DNA of 29,682 bases from Acidimicrobiaceae bacterium (GTDB lineage Bacteria > Actinomycetota > Acidimicrobiia > Acidimicrobiales > RAAP-2): assembly GCA_003164275.1 (NCBI GenBank), contig PLSY01000397.1, forward strand, positions 1 to 29,682, read 5' to 3'. The notes under the pieces are model-generated. The model worked only from the letters and a program-made list of their open reading frames with translations, did no database searches and was not told the DNA's origin. Position numbers and translations under genes: made by a program. Position 1 is the first letter of the stretch. Every line of letters begins with the position of its first letter. Positions 23,273-29,682 of this stretch are shown here, piece after piece.

Positions 23273-23503
23273 ATGAGTGCCACCTGGCGCAAGCACGCAG
23301 CCTGCCGGGGCATTGACCCAGATGTGTTCTACCCGGTCTCCGATGAGGAGTCCGGGGAGGCCAAGGCCATCTGCGATCAGTGCGCAGTGCGAGAGTCCTG
23401 CCTCGAGCATGCTCTGGCCAACCGGGAGCGCGAAGGCGTCTGGGGCGGCACCACTGAGCGCGAGCGGCGTCGGATCCACCGCCAGCGCCGCAAGTCTGCC
23501 TAA
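23273..23503 (+). CDS. whiB: WhiB family transcriptional regulator
   Basis: This 76-residue iron-sulphur regulator is found only in Actinobacteria and their phages. It binds a [4Fe-4S] cluster through C11, C34, C37 and C43 (HAACRGIDPD; AICDQCAVRESC) and interacts with the sigma-70 factor. The diagnostic turn GVWGG is at 54-58, followed by TTERERRRIHRQRRKSA, a basic tail without the AT-hook (RGRP) of WhiB7. The length and absence of an N-terminal extension fit a WhiB1/WhiB2-like housekeeping regulator. I chose ATG at 23273 (AGGA about 12 bases upstream) over the GTG at 23240, which has no ribosome-binding site. It confirms the actinobacterial origin of the window. Targets are not visible. Confidence 0.92.
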   Translation: MSATWRKHAACRGIDPDVFYPVSDEESGEAKAICDQCAVRESCLEHALANREREGVWGGTTERERRRIHRQRRKSA

Positions 23504-23553
23504 CTGCGGGCACACCCCTGGAGTGTGATGAGCTTGCACTCGTCTTGTCGGGG

Positions 23554-24162
23554 ATGAACTCGAGCGGGGGGCCGCCCGTAGGCACCGGGGGCGCGGGTGC
23601 CGGTGGCGATGAAGTCGGAGAGTCGTTCCGGAGGCAGCGCCTGATGGCGGCTATCAGGGGCCATCCCGCCGGTGACGAGCGCGAAGCCCTGTCGATCGCC
23701 ATCGTGGCCGACCAGCTCGGCCGCCTTCCGCTGCCCTTCGATCGGTTCGCTGACCTTACCCACGTCACCGCGTCGGCCATCGTCGTCGGCCGACGGGGCG
23801 TGATCCTTCATCGTCATCGCCGCCTCCACCGCTGGTTGCAGCCCGGTGGCCACATCGACCCCGGTGAGTCACCCGAGGACGCTGCCGTTCGAGAGTGTCG
23901 CGAAGAGACGGGGTTACACGTCGCCCACCCTCAGGGTGGCCCGGTCCTCATCCATGTCGACGTCCATGAAGCAGCGAGCCAACATGTGCACCTCGATATT
24001 CGCTACTTGCTCCTGGGGCCGGATGAGGATCCGACCCCAGGCCCCGAAGAGAGCCAGGAAGTGGCATGGTTCTCCTGGGATACTGCAGCAGAGATGGCCG
24101 ACGATTCGCTGGTGGGTGCCTTGGCCAGCGCCCGTAGGCTCACCGGCACCTCCGAGGTCTAG
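23554..24162 (+). CDS. NUDIX hydrolase
   Basis: This 202-residue protein probably hydrolyses a nucleoside diphosphate linked to another moiety. The Nudix box is complete: GGHIDPGESPEDAAVRECRE followed by ETGL (G-x5-E-x7-REUXEEXGU). Upstream, ASAIVVGRRGVILHRHRRLH RW is the first beta strand region and RWLQPGGHID precedes the box. Helical sequence of about 80 residues precedes the domain and holds RRQRLMAAIRGHP. The start is unclear: ATG at 23554 is used, and a TTG at 23545 is possible, neither with a strong ribosome-binding site. The C-terminus is acidic and Pro-rich. The substrate is unknown. The gene follows whiB by 50 bases on the same strand but need not be co-regulated. Confidence 0.85.
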   Translation: MNSSGGPPVGTGGAGAGGDEVGESFRRQRLMAAIRGHPAGDEREALSIAIVADQLGRLPLPFDRFADLTHVTASAIVVGRRGVILHRHRRLHRWLQPGGHIDPGESPEDAAVRECREETGLHVAHPQGGPVLIHVDVHEAASQHVHLDIRYLLLGPDEDPTPGPEESQEVAWFSWDTAAEMADDSLVGALASARRLTGTSEV

Positions 24163-24191
24163 TCCTCGGCCCGGGAAGGCAAGGAGAGACA

Positions 24192-24908
24192 ATGGCTGAG
24201 CCGTTCGACACCCTGATACAGGTGCAGGACCACGACACGATGCTGGCTCAGCTGCGCCATCGCATTGATGCCATGCCCGAGCGCTCCGAACTGGAGTCGA
24301 TCGAGGACCGGCGCAAGGCGAATCGAACAGCCCAGGTGGCGGTAGAGGCCCAGGTCGGAGAGTTGGCTGCTCGTCAGCGGGTTCTGGAGGAGCAGATCGC
24401 CGCCGCAGCCAAACGACGCCATGAAATCGAACGGAGAATGGAGTCAGGGGACATGTCCGCATCTCGGGACCTCCAAGCCATGGACCTAGAGGTCCAACAC
24501 TTGGCGGCCCGGCAGGTGCAGTTCGAAGAAGACGAGATGGCCCTCTTGGAAGAAGAGGAGCCTCTCGACATCTTGGCCGAGGAGCACAGAACCACAGCCA
24601 TGGCACTGGACGGGGAATCGGCCCGACTGGAGGCGACCATCGCCGAAGTGGTGGCAGATATCGGGATGGCCATCAAGGCCGAAGAGGCGCGCCGAGCTGA
24701 GGTTGCCTCCCGTCTCCCGGTCGAGCTGGCCGAGCGCTACGAGGTGCTTCGATCGCACCTGGGCGGGGTGGGTGCCGCCCGGCTCGTCGGCGATCGATGC
24801 GATGGCTGCCATCTCAACCTTTCCTCCGTCGACGTCGAGCGAATCCGTCGACTGCCCCACGAGGAGTTCGCCACCTGCCCGCAGTGCGACCGGATCCTGG
24901 TTCATTGA
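24192..24908 (+). CDS. Coiled-coil protein with C-terminal C4 zinc ribbon (COG1579-like)
   Basis: This 238-residue protein has an excellent ribosome-binding site (AAGGAGAG before ATG). Residues about 20-170 are a long Glu/Arg/Ala-rich coiled coil (RIDAMPERSELESIEDRRKA; EEQIAAAAKRRHEIERRMES). The last 40 residues hold a zinc ribbon with C203, C206 (CDGCHLNLS) and C229, C232 (CPQCDRILVH). This architecture is widespread in Actinobacteria next to a histidine phosphatase or RNase HI-like gene. Its molecular function is not established; nucleic-acid or protein binding is usually suspected. It sits 25 bases before the histidine phosphatase and is probably co-transcribed with it. Confidence 0.85.
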   Translation: MAEPFDTLIQVQDHDTMLAQLRHRIDAMPERSELESIEDRRKANRTAQVAVEAQVGELAARQRVLEEQIAAAAKRRHEIERRMESGDMSASRDLQAMDLEVQHLAARQVQFEEDEMALLEEEEPLDILAEEHRTTAMALDGESARLEATIAEVVADIGMAIKAEEARRAEVASRLPVELAERYEVLRSHLGGVGAARLVGDRCDGCHLNLSSVDVERIRRLPHEEFATCPQCDRILVH

Positions 24909-24933
24909 TCTCGGGTCCGGAATCCCACCGGCC

Positions 24934-25530
24934 GTGTTGATTCTGATCCGCCACGGACAGTCCACCGGCAACGCCGATGGCCTGCTCCTCGGTCGGATCG
25001 ATGCTCCGCTCACAGAACGGGGGCGAGACCAGGCCCGGTGCCTTGCCCCCTCGGTTGCCGGAGCCGGCCGACTAATCTCGAGCCCGCTCCGGAGGGCCAT
25101 CGACACGGCCGAAGAGCTCGAAACCGGCCTCCCCATCGAGGTCGACGACCGGTGGGTGGAAGTCGACTACGGCGAGTTCGACGGAAGGCCGCTTGGATCA
25201 GTCCCGGACGAGGTGTGGGTGCGGTGGCGGACCGACCCCGACTACCACCCTCCGGGTGGTGAGTCACTGTCGGAAGCCGGCGAGCGCGTCAGGGGCTCGC
25301 TGGAGGAGCTGTTCGCTACCGAGGGGGCCGGGGCCCGGGCTCTCGAGCCGGTGGTGGTGGTGAGTCATGTCACCCCGATCAAGGCGGCGACCTGTTGGGC
25401 GCTCGGCCTGGGCGACATCGGCGCCTGGCGTCTCTATCTGGCCACTGCTTCGGTGACCTGCATCACGTGGCGTGGGACCGGACCGGTTCTCAGTCAGTTC
25501 AACGCCACCCCGCGATCGGGAACGAACTGA
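24934..25530 (+). CDS. Histidine phosphatase family protein (phosphoglycerate mutase-like)
   Basis: This 198-residue cytosolic enzyme has the signature LILIRHGQSTGNADG (catalytic His7) right at the N-terminus, then PLTERGRDQARCLA and LISSPLRRAIDTAEEL. DDRWVEVDYGEFDGRPLGSV holds the acid-donor Glu region and VVVVSHVTPIKAATCW the second His. The GTG at 24934 puts RHG in its usual place, 5 residues from the start; the frame is open further upstream but overlaps the zinc-ribbon gene. The substrate is unknown (phosphosugar, phosphoserine or nucleotide). In many actinobacteria this pair with the zinc-ribbon protein is stable. Confidence 0.87.
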   Translation: MLILIRHGQSTGNADGLLLGRIDAPLTERGRDQARCLAPSVAGAGRLISSPLRRAIDTAEELETGLPIEVDDRWVEVDYGEFDGRPLGSVPDEVWVRWRTDPDYHPPGGESLSEAGERVRGSLEELFATEGAGARALEPVVVVSHVTPIKAATCWALGLGDIGAWRLYLATASVTCITWRGTGPVLSQFNATPRSGTN

Positions 25531-25549
25531 CACGAGCGGCGGGTCCGTC

Positions 25550-26179
25550 CTAACCCTCGAGTAGCTGGCTGACCGTATAGACGACGATCTTCTCCGCCGC
25601 CTCCGCCGAGTGGCCACCGTCCACCCTGAGGGCGCTCCAGTTGGGCCATCCGGTGGTCACCTCGAGGGTGTCGAGCATGACCTGGGCAAAGCCTTCCCGG
25701 GCAAGGATCTCCGGACCAAGGGTGGTAGTCAGCTGGGTCCTCAGTCGCAATCGCAGTCGGTCGAGGAGGTCGTCGATCCTGCCGGCCATGGCAGCCCGCG
25801 CCTTCGCCACGCGCAACACGGGACTGATCGCCTCGTAGAGCTCTCGCCGTTGACGACAGGTGATCTGGACCCTGAACATCGTCGGCCCACTCGGTGGGAT
25901 GAAGGCGACGAGCGGGCCGTACTCGGCTACCTGGAGCTCGGCGGCATGATGGAGTAGATCATCGACTCCGTCGAAATGGTAAAAGACCGTGCGCAGCGAA
26001 CAACCGGCATGGAAGGCCACCTGACGAGAGGAAGGGGCGGGATTGCCGGCCTCGATCAGTTCGATCGCGGCGACGGCCAAGGAATCCCGTGTGCGATTAC
26101 CCCGTGCCCGTCGTCCGTCAACGACCGGCACCGAAGCGCGAGGTTCACTTACGCCTTGTCCCGCCGTTGGGCTGTTCAT
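25550..26179 (-). CDS. TetR-family transcriptional regulator
   Basis: This 209-residue protein has the N-terminal helix-turn-helix AVAAIELIEAGNPAPSSRQV followed by AFHAGCSLRTVFYHFDGVDD, where 'SLRTVFYHFDGVDDLL' is the recognition helix pattern of TetR. The C-terminal helical domain (about residues 80-209) is the ligand and dimer part and is not recognisable. I chose ATG at 26179 (MNSPTAGQGVSEPR); the frame continues open upstream but is then low-complexity and overlaps the next gene. It is convergent with the histidine phosphatase and lies 109 bases downstream of the GT-C-like gene on the same strand. The target is unknown. Confidence 0.85.
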   Translation of the reverse strand: MNSPTAGQGVSEPRASVPVVDGRRARGNRTRDSLAVAAIELIEAGNPAPSSRQVAFHAGCSLRTVFYHFDGVDDLLHHAAELQVAEYGPLVAFIPPSGPTMFRVQITCRQRRELYEAISPVLRVAKARAAMAGRIDDLLDRLRLRLRTQLTTTLGPEILAREGFAQVMLDTLEVTTGWPNWSALRVDGGHSAEAAEKIVVYTVSQLLEG

Positions 26180-26288
26180 ACCCCCACCGCTTCCTTGCCG
26201 CGCCAAGCCCACGGTACCGGTCAGGGTGGCAGTTCTGGGTGGAAACAGGACCAGCTTCACCCGCGCGCTCACCCCGGGAACGGACGGG

Positions 26289-28160
26289 CTAGGCGGGGAG
26301 CTGTCGCCAGATGTCCACGTCGACGTCGGCCACAGGTGGGCGCCCAGCGAGCCAGGTGAGGAACTTGAGTGAGCTGGCCGGATTGGGCACATGGTCAATC
26401 GAGGCGACCAGGACGGTGACATGCCATGCGTGGAACTGGGCGAGCAGCGCCATGCGAAGGGCAGGTGTCTCGGCCGGTGCGTGGCCCAGGTAGAGGAGGG
26501 TGAGGACTCGAGAGGTCAGTGTGTTCTCGCCATAGGAGATGACTGGCGAGAACGCCAGGTCGTGGTTGCGCCCCTGTGGGACCAAAAAATAACCCCCTGG
26601 GGTCTTGAACTGCATGGCCGCTTGGGCCTGCCACAGCTGGGCGTCGGGGACCACCGACGAGGGAAATGGGTAGATGACCATGACCTGTCCGGGGGAAGTG
26701 CGAGCCAACGATTCGGAGGTGAAGAACGAGGGGGTCGACAGGGGTGTGACCCCGTTGACTGGGATATCGGGAATGATCGGAATGAGGCAGATGGCGGCGA
26801 GGCTGCCCACGACGACAGGCGCGAGCCAGACGCGACCAGATCTCTGGCTGTGGGCACGGTGGGACCGGCTGGCCAGAGCAGACCATGCCTGATCGAGAAT
26901 GACGGCGAGCATGAGGGAGGCGAAGAGGGCGACATAAAGCGAATACCGCACCGCGATGGTGTTGGAGAGCAGGGGCAGCTTGCCAAAGATCCGTTCCGGC
27001 AGTGGGAGTCCGTGCAGGTACCCCCCCGGGGCGCCCCGAATGGCCAGGGCACCCCCGAGCGAGAGGATGAAAGCCACCACACCTCCGACCGCCGCCACCC
27101 GGATGGCCGACGAGCGCCGCCACAGCAGCACAGCGCCGATCACAATCGTGACGGCCAGGGTGATCCCGAGATACGAGCCGTTCTCCGCGGTGCTGTTGGC
27201 GAAGGCGTCAGCGGTGCGGACCAGTCCCGATGGTGCGAGCCACATGTAGGTGTTCGGTACCAGCGGCCCGAGGAGGTCGGCTCGGTAGGCATTTGGGACG
27301 AGCTGTATGGGGCCGCTGATGTGCCCAGGGCCTCGGAGGGCGAACCACACCGGGTAGGCCAACAGGATGGCTGTGGTGCCGAGCGCCCACACCAAGCCAA
27401 CGGCCGCACGACGGAAGTAGGCACTGACCAACCGATGACCGATGACAGCCGCCGCGACAAGGCAGACCGCACTGATGACCAAGGTGGAGGCCAGGACTTC
27501 GCTCGAGATGAAGAACTGGAGGGCGACCAGTAGTCCGAGGAGGATCCCCGATGCACTGGACCTACCTGTCCCGGTGACCACCTTGTTCAAAGCGAGGAGT
27601 ATCAACGGCGGTAGGACCACGAAGGTCAAGTTGAGGTGGCCGCCGTTGCTCTGGGCGATCTGGTAGGGGGAGAAACCGTAGACGAGGCCACCCACCCAAG
27701 CCGCCGGCCTCCACGCCGTCCACGTGCGGGCGAAGGCATAACCGGCAGTGGCTGATGCGGCGAGGGCCACGGTGCACAGCACGTTGTAGGTGGCGATGGG
27801 TCCAAAGGCAACGGTGAGGGGTGTCCCGAGGAGACCGAGCAGCGGGACACTGGTGTTGTCCAACAGATTGACGCCGAATGGATAGTTCCCATAGGTGGTG
27901 AAGAGTGGATTGACTCCGTGCCCGAGGGCGAACGGAATCCATCGGAGGAACCACACGGTGGTGAACTGGTCCCCGCCGGACTGCATATGGGTGCTCGGGC
28001 CCGCTGACCATGCGTGCCAGTAGAGGGCGACGGCGAGGGCCACATAGCTGAGGATGACCAGAGCCGTCCACGCCGCGCTGCGACGTTTGGCCGGCGACTG
28101 CCGAAGGTCCACTGTCCTGCCGTCAGCGACAGCCACTTCGTGCCTGGAGGCAAGAGCCAT
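26289..28160 (-). CDS. Large multi-pass membrane protein, GT-C-like
   Basis: This 623-residue protein has about 12 hydrophobic spans and a first extracytoplasmic loop with GGDQFTTVWFLRWIPFALGH and TTYGNYPFGVNLLDNTSVPL. That layout (acidic first loop, many spans, C-terminal soluble part of about 120 residues) resembles GT-C polyprenyl-phosphate-sugar-dependent glycosyltransferases and YfhO-type proteins. VGGLVYGFSPYQIAQSNGGH is near the second or third span. It would transfer a lipid-linked sugar outside the membrane, perhaps onto a glycan or protein, but no sugar or acceptor can be read. The start is uncertain: ATG at 28160 is used; a GTG at 28172 and an upstream ATG at 28292 are in frame. 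Confidence 0.75.
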   Translation of the reverse strand: MALASRHEVAVADGRTVDLRQSPAKRRSAAWTALVILSYVALAVALYWHAWSAGPSTHMQSGGDQFTTVWFLRWIPFALGHGVNPLFTTYGNYPFGVNLLDNTSVPLLGLLGTPLTVAFGPIATYNVLCTVALAASATAGYAFARTWTAWRPAAWVGGLVYGFSPYQIAQSNGGHLNLTFVVLPPLILLALNKVVTGTGRSSASGILLGLLVALQFFISSEVLASTLVISAVCLVAAAVIGHRLVSAYFRRAAVGLVWALGTTAILLAYPVWFALRGPGHISGPIQLVPNAYRADLLGPLVPNTYMWLAPSGLVRTADAFANSTAENGSYLGITLAVTIVIGAVLLWRRSSAIRVAAVGGVVAFILSLGGALAIRGAPGGYLHGLPLPERIFGKLPLLSNTIAVRYSLYVALFASLMLAVILDQAWSALASRSHRAHSQRSGRVWLAPVVVGSLAAICLIPIIPDIPVNGVTPLSTPSFFTSESLARTSPGQVMVIYPFPSSVVPDAQLWQAQAAMQFKTPGGYFLVPQGRNHDLAFSPVISYGENTLTSRVLTLLYLGHAPAETPALRMALLAQFHAWHVTVLVASIDHVPNPASSLKFLTWLAGRPPVADVDVDIWRQLPA

Positions 28161-28370
28161 TAGGCCGCCCACGCTACCGGAGGGCGTATGAGCTGAAAGG
28201 CATGAGGTGCCGGGGAGCAACCGCCTGGCGGAAAGCGGCTGCTCAACCCGACACCTTGATTCTAGGGAGGTTTGTGCCGACTCGGGGTTCACCAGCGCGA
28301 CGCCAAGGGACTAACGAGGCCAAAGACGGGGTAACGCTGACGAGGGTCGGATGTTCGAGAGGAGAAGCTC

Positions 28371-28799
28371 ATGGTGACTGCACTGGTGAAGCCGCTGTAC
28401 ACGGCCGAGGCGACCGCTTCCGGCGGGCGGGAAGGTCGCGTCCGAAGCGCCGACGGCTACTTGGAGGCGGACTTGCAGCCCCCGGTGGAGATGGGGGGCC
28501 CGGGTGGCGCCACCAACCCTGAGGAGCTCTTCGCTGCGGGCTACGCCGCGTGCTTCCAGAGCGCGCTCGGAGTCGTGGCGCGTCGCTCCAAAGTCAGCAT
28601 CGACGGATCGACGGTCAACGCCAAGGTGACCATAGGGACTACCGAGGGAGGCGGCTTCGGCCTGTCCGTCGCCCTCGACGTGCACATTCCCGACGTCGAA
28701 GAGGACGCTACTCAAAAGCTCATCGAGAGCGCACACGAGGTATGTCCCTACAGCAACGCCACTCGCGGAAACATCGAGGTGGCGCTCCGAGCGGTCTGA
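28371..28799 (+). CDS. ohr: Organic hydroperoxide resistance protein (Ohr/OsmC)
   Basis: This 142-residue thiol peroxidase reduces organic hydroperoxides. The active-site Cys pair is C61 (FAAGYAACFQSAL) and C125 (AHEVCPYSNATRGN). Arg22 in GGREGRV and Glu51 in NPEELFAAGYA match the residues that activate the peroxidatic Cys in Ohr. A ribosome-binding site (GAGGAGAA) lies five bases before the ATG. The C-terminal phrase CPYSNATRGNIEV is the Ohr subfamily hallmark. The gene is divergent from the GT-C-like gene, with 210 bases between; no MarR-type OhrR gene is adjacent in the window. Confidence 0.93.
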   Translation: MVTALVKPLYTAEATASGGREGRVRSADGYLEADLQPPVEMGGPGGATNPEELFAAGYAACFQSALGVVARRSKVSIDGSTVNAKVTIGTTEGGGFGLSVALDVHIPDVEEDATQKLIESAHEVCPYSNATRGNIEVALRAV

Positions 28800-28827
28800 G
28801 CCAGCGCTCGGTCCCGCTGCCCATTCG

Positions 28828-29536
28828 TTACCGGTCAGAGGTATCGATGCCGAACAGTCCGACCGGTGTCCCCAGGTCCTCGGGCACCATGGTCGGTGTG
28901 TCGCGGTTGAGAGTCTCCCCTTTGAAGAAGGCTGGACGGACAGCTGCGAACGCGAACATGATCACCAGTCCGGCAATGAGCGAGAACAGGTCGATGAGGA
29001 AGACGCCCCCGATGTCCCAGTGGGGGAAGAAGCCCATCTTCCAGGTGGTGTAGCTGTGGGCCGGCTGCCAGTAGAAGTACAGGTTGTAGAACAACGCCCC
29101 CCACAGCATCAGGCCGCCGATGATCGGGAAGATTCCTCTGATCCAAAGGTTCCTGGTGCTTTCGCCCAACGTCTTGCGGTAGTACCAGGCGCACGAAAAC
29201 CCGGTAAGGCCGTAGTAGAAGGCGATCATGACCCCGAGCGCGTCGACCGAGTCGGCGATGACGTGCCCGCCGGACGTCAGGTAGTTCATGGACACGTAGA
29301 GGACGATGGACACGCCTCCCATGGCGAGGGTCGAGACCGTCGGCGTCAGGAACTTCTTGTGGATCTTCCCGAAGGCGGACGGAATGGCCTTGTAGACCGA
29401 CATGGAGAGCGTCGTCCGTGCTGTCGGCAGGATCGTCGTCTGGGTCGAGGCCGCCGCCGAGCTGAGGACCATGAGCAGGAGCAGGTGCGACAGCACGTTG
29501 CCGAACGTGGACGTCCCGAACACCGAGTGGCCGAGG
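28828..29536 (-). CDS. APC-family amino acid permease, N-terminus lost at fold-back
   Basis: The C-terminal 230 or so residues of an APC superfamily transporter are visible. STQTTILPTARTTLSMSVYK followed by AIPSAFGKIHKKFLTPTVST is the characteristic cytoplasmic loop, then four or five spans including VMIAFYYGLTGFSCAWYYRK, IGGLMLWGALFYNLYFYW and GVFLIDLFSLIAGLVIMFAF. It ends EDLGTPVGLFGIDTSDR. The transported substrate is probably an amino acid or amine. At the 5' side the true sequence is interrupted at about 29536, where the inverted repeat begins, so the N-terminal half is missing. It is probably intact in the real genome; see the inverted repeat entry. Confidence 0.82.
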
Positions 29537-29682
29537 CAATCCGGACAACCAGGGTGACGTGCTCTCGGTCCTCGGCCACTCGGTGTTCGGGACGTCCACG
29601 TTCGGCAACGTGCTGTCGCACCTGCTCCTGCTCATGGTCCTCAGCTCGGCGGCGGCCTCGACCCAGACGACGATCCTCCCGA
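29424..29682. repeat. 113-bp inverted repeat with 33-bp spacer (fold-back)
   Basis: Bases 29424-29536 and 29570-29682 are reverse complements at 112 of 113 positions; the only mismatch pairs 29428 with 29678. The spacer 29537-29569 is unique. The right arm plus spacer, read on the plus strand, continues the transporter's protein sequence in frame. Reading the left arm into the spacer on the minus strand gives an implausible Cys/Pro-rich stretch. So the window joins a sequence to its own reverse complement near 29536, and the right arm runs to the last base of the window. Confidence 0.95.
29538..29682 (+). pseudogene. Duplicated inverted piece of the APC permease
   Basis: The plus strand reads NPDNQGDVLSVLGHSVFGTS, TFGNVLSHLLLLMVLSSAAA, then STQTTILP, which is the same protein segment as the upstream end of the minus-strand permease fragment, extended by about 11 residues to the left. 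It has no start codon and runs off the edge. The single difference between the arms is synonymous (CTG versus CTC for the Leu of ILP). It is most likely a fold-back copy, not a separate gene. Confidence 0.75.

Noticed and set aside
23508..23530. Short inverted repeat CACAC/GTGTG after whiB as a terminator.
   Set aside because: The stem is only five base pairs and no T-tract follows.
29424..29682. Inverted repeats as transposon ends.
   Set aside because: The arms are internal coding sequence of the permease, there is no transposase or target duplication, and the spacer is only 33 bp.
1..29682. tRNA, rRNA, CRISPR arrays, insertion sequences, phage attachment sites.
   Set aside because: None recognised by eye. 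Short regularly spaced repeats and transposase motifs are absent. Small ncRNAs cannot be excluded without a covariance-model search.

Overview
The window is GC-rich, densely packed bacterial DNA. A WhiB-family iron-sulphur regulator shows it is actinobacterial. The large secreted protein at the left edge ends in the 'GYWLVASDGG' type repeat that is abundant in Acidimicrobiia, so an uncultured acidimicrobial lineage is the best guess. Both ends cut through genes. The right end folds back on itself as an almost perfect inverted repeat, which suggests a contig end from a metagenome or single-cell assembly.

Layout. (1) 1-3580, minus: a large secreted glycoside-hydrolase-like protein, incomplete at its C-terminus. 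(2) 3716-8530: polysaccharide assembly genes, namely a GT2 glycosyltransferase, a fused Wzz/BY-kinase and a Wzy/ligase-type membrane protein, interspersed with two decayed pieces of GT4 glycosyltransferases. (3) 8686-9717: a membrane-anchored protein with a damaged metallopeptidase-like motif. (4) 9857-17585, plus: a tightly packed cassette of seven genes: GT4 glycosyltransferase, AcpS-type phosphopantetheinyl transferase, acyl carrier protein, acyl-CoA-dehydrogenase-like flavoprotein, amino acid:[carrier protein] ligase (a stand-alone class II synthetase-like enzyme), DUF1839 protein and a GH2 beta-mannosidase-like protein. (5) 17745-21504: a polyprenyl glycosylphosphotransferase that would start glycan synthesis, a second GT4 coupled to a SnoaL-like gene, and a low-molecular-weight tyrosine phosphatase, the usual partner of a BY-kinase. 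(6) 21555-29682: a small DUF protein, SDR epimerase, WhiB, Nudix hydrolase, zinc-ribbon coiled-coil protein, histidine phosphatase, TetR regulator, a large GT-C-like membrane protein, Ohr, and a truncated APC amino acid permease.

How it fits together. Regions 2 and 5 have the parts of a Wzy-dependent exopolysaccharide pathway: initiating transferase, glycosyltransferases, polymerase, chain-length/kinase control and phosphatase. Inside it sits the carrier-protein cassette. From family knowledge, the ligase activates a small amino acid and loads it on the carrier protein's phosphopantetheine arm, which the neighbouring AcpS-type enzyme would install. The flavoprotein could then oxidise the bound aminoacyl group, and DUF1839 is a candidate for moving it to an acceptor. 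The GT4 and GH2-like proteins point to a sugar acceptor. An aminoacyl-thioester route that decorates a surface glycan or glycolipid is the most interesting hypothesis here. The final product cannot be read from the sequence.

All motif and domain calls come from reading translations by eye, and no database search was run.
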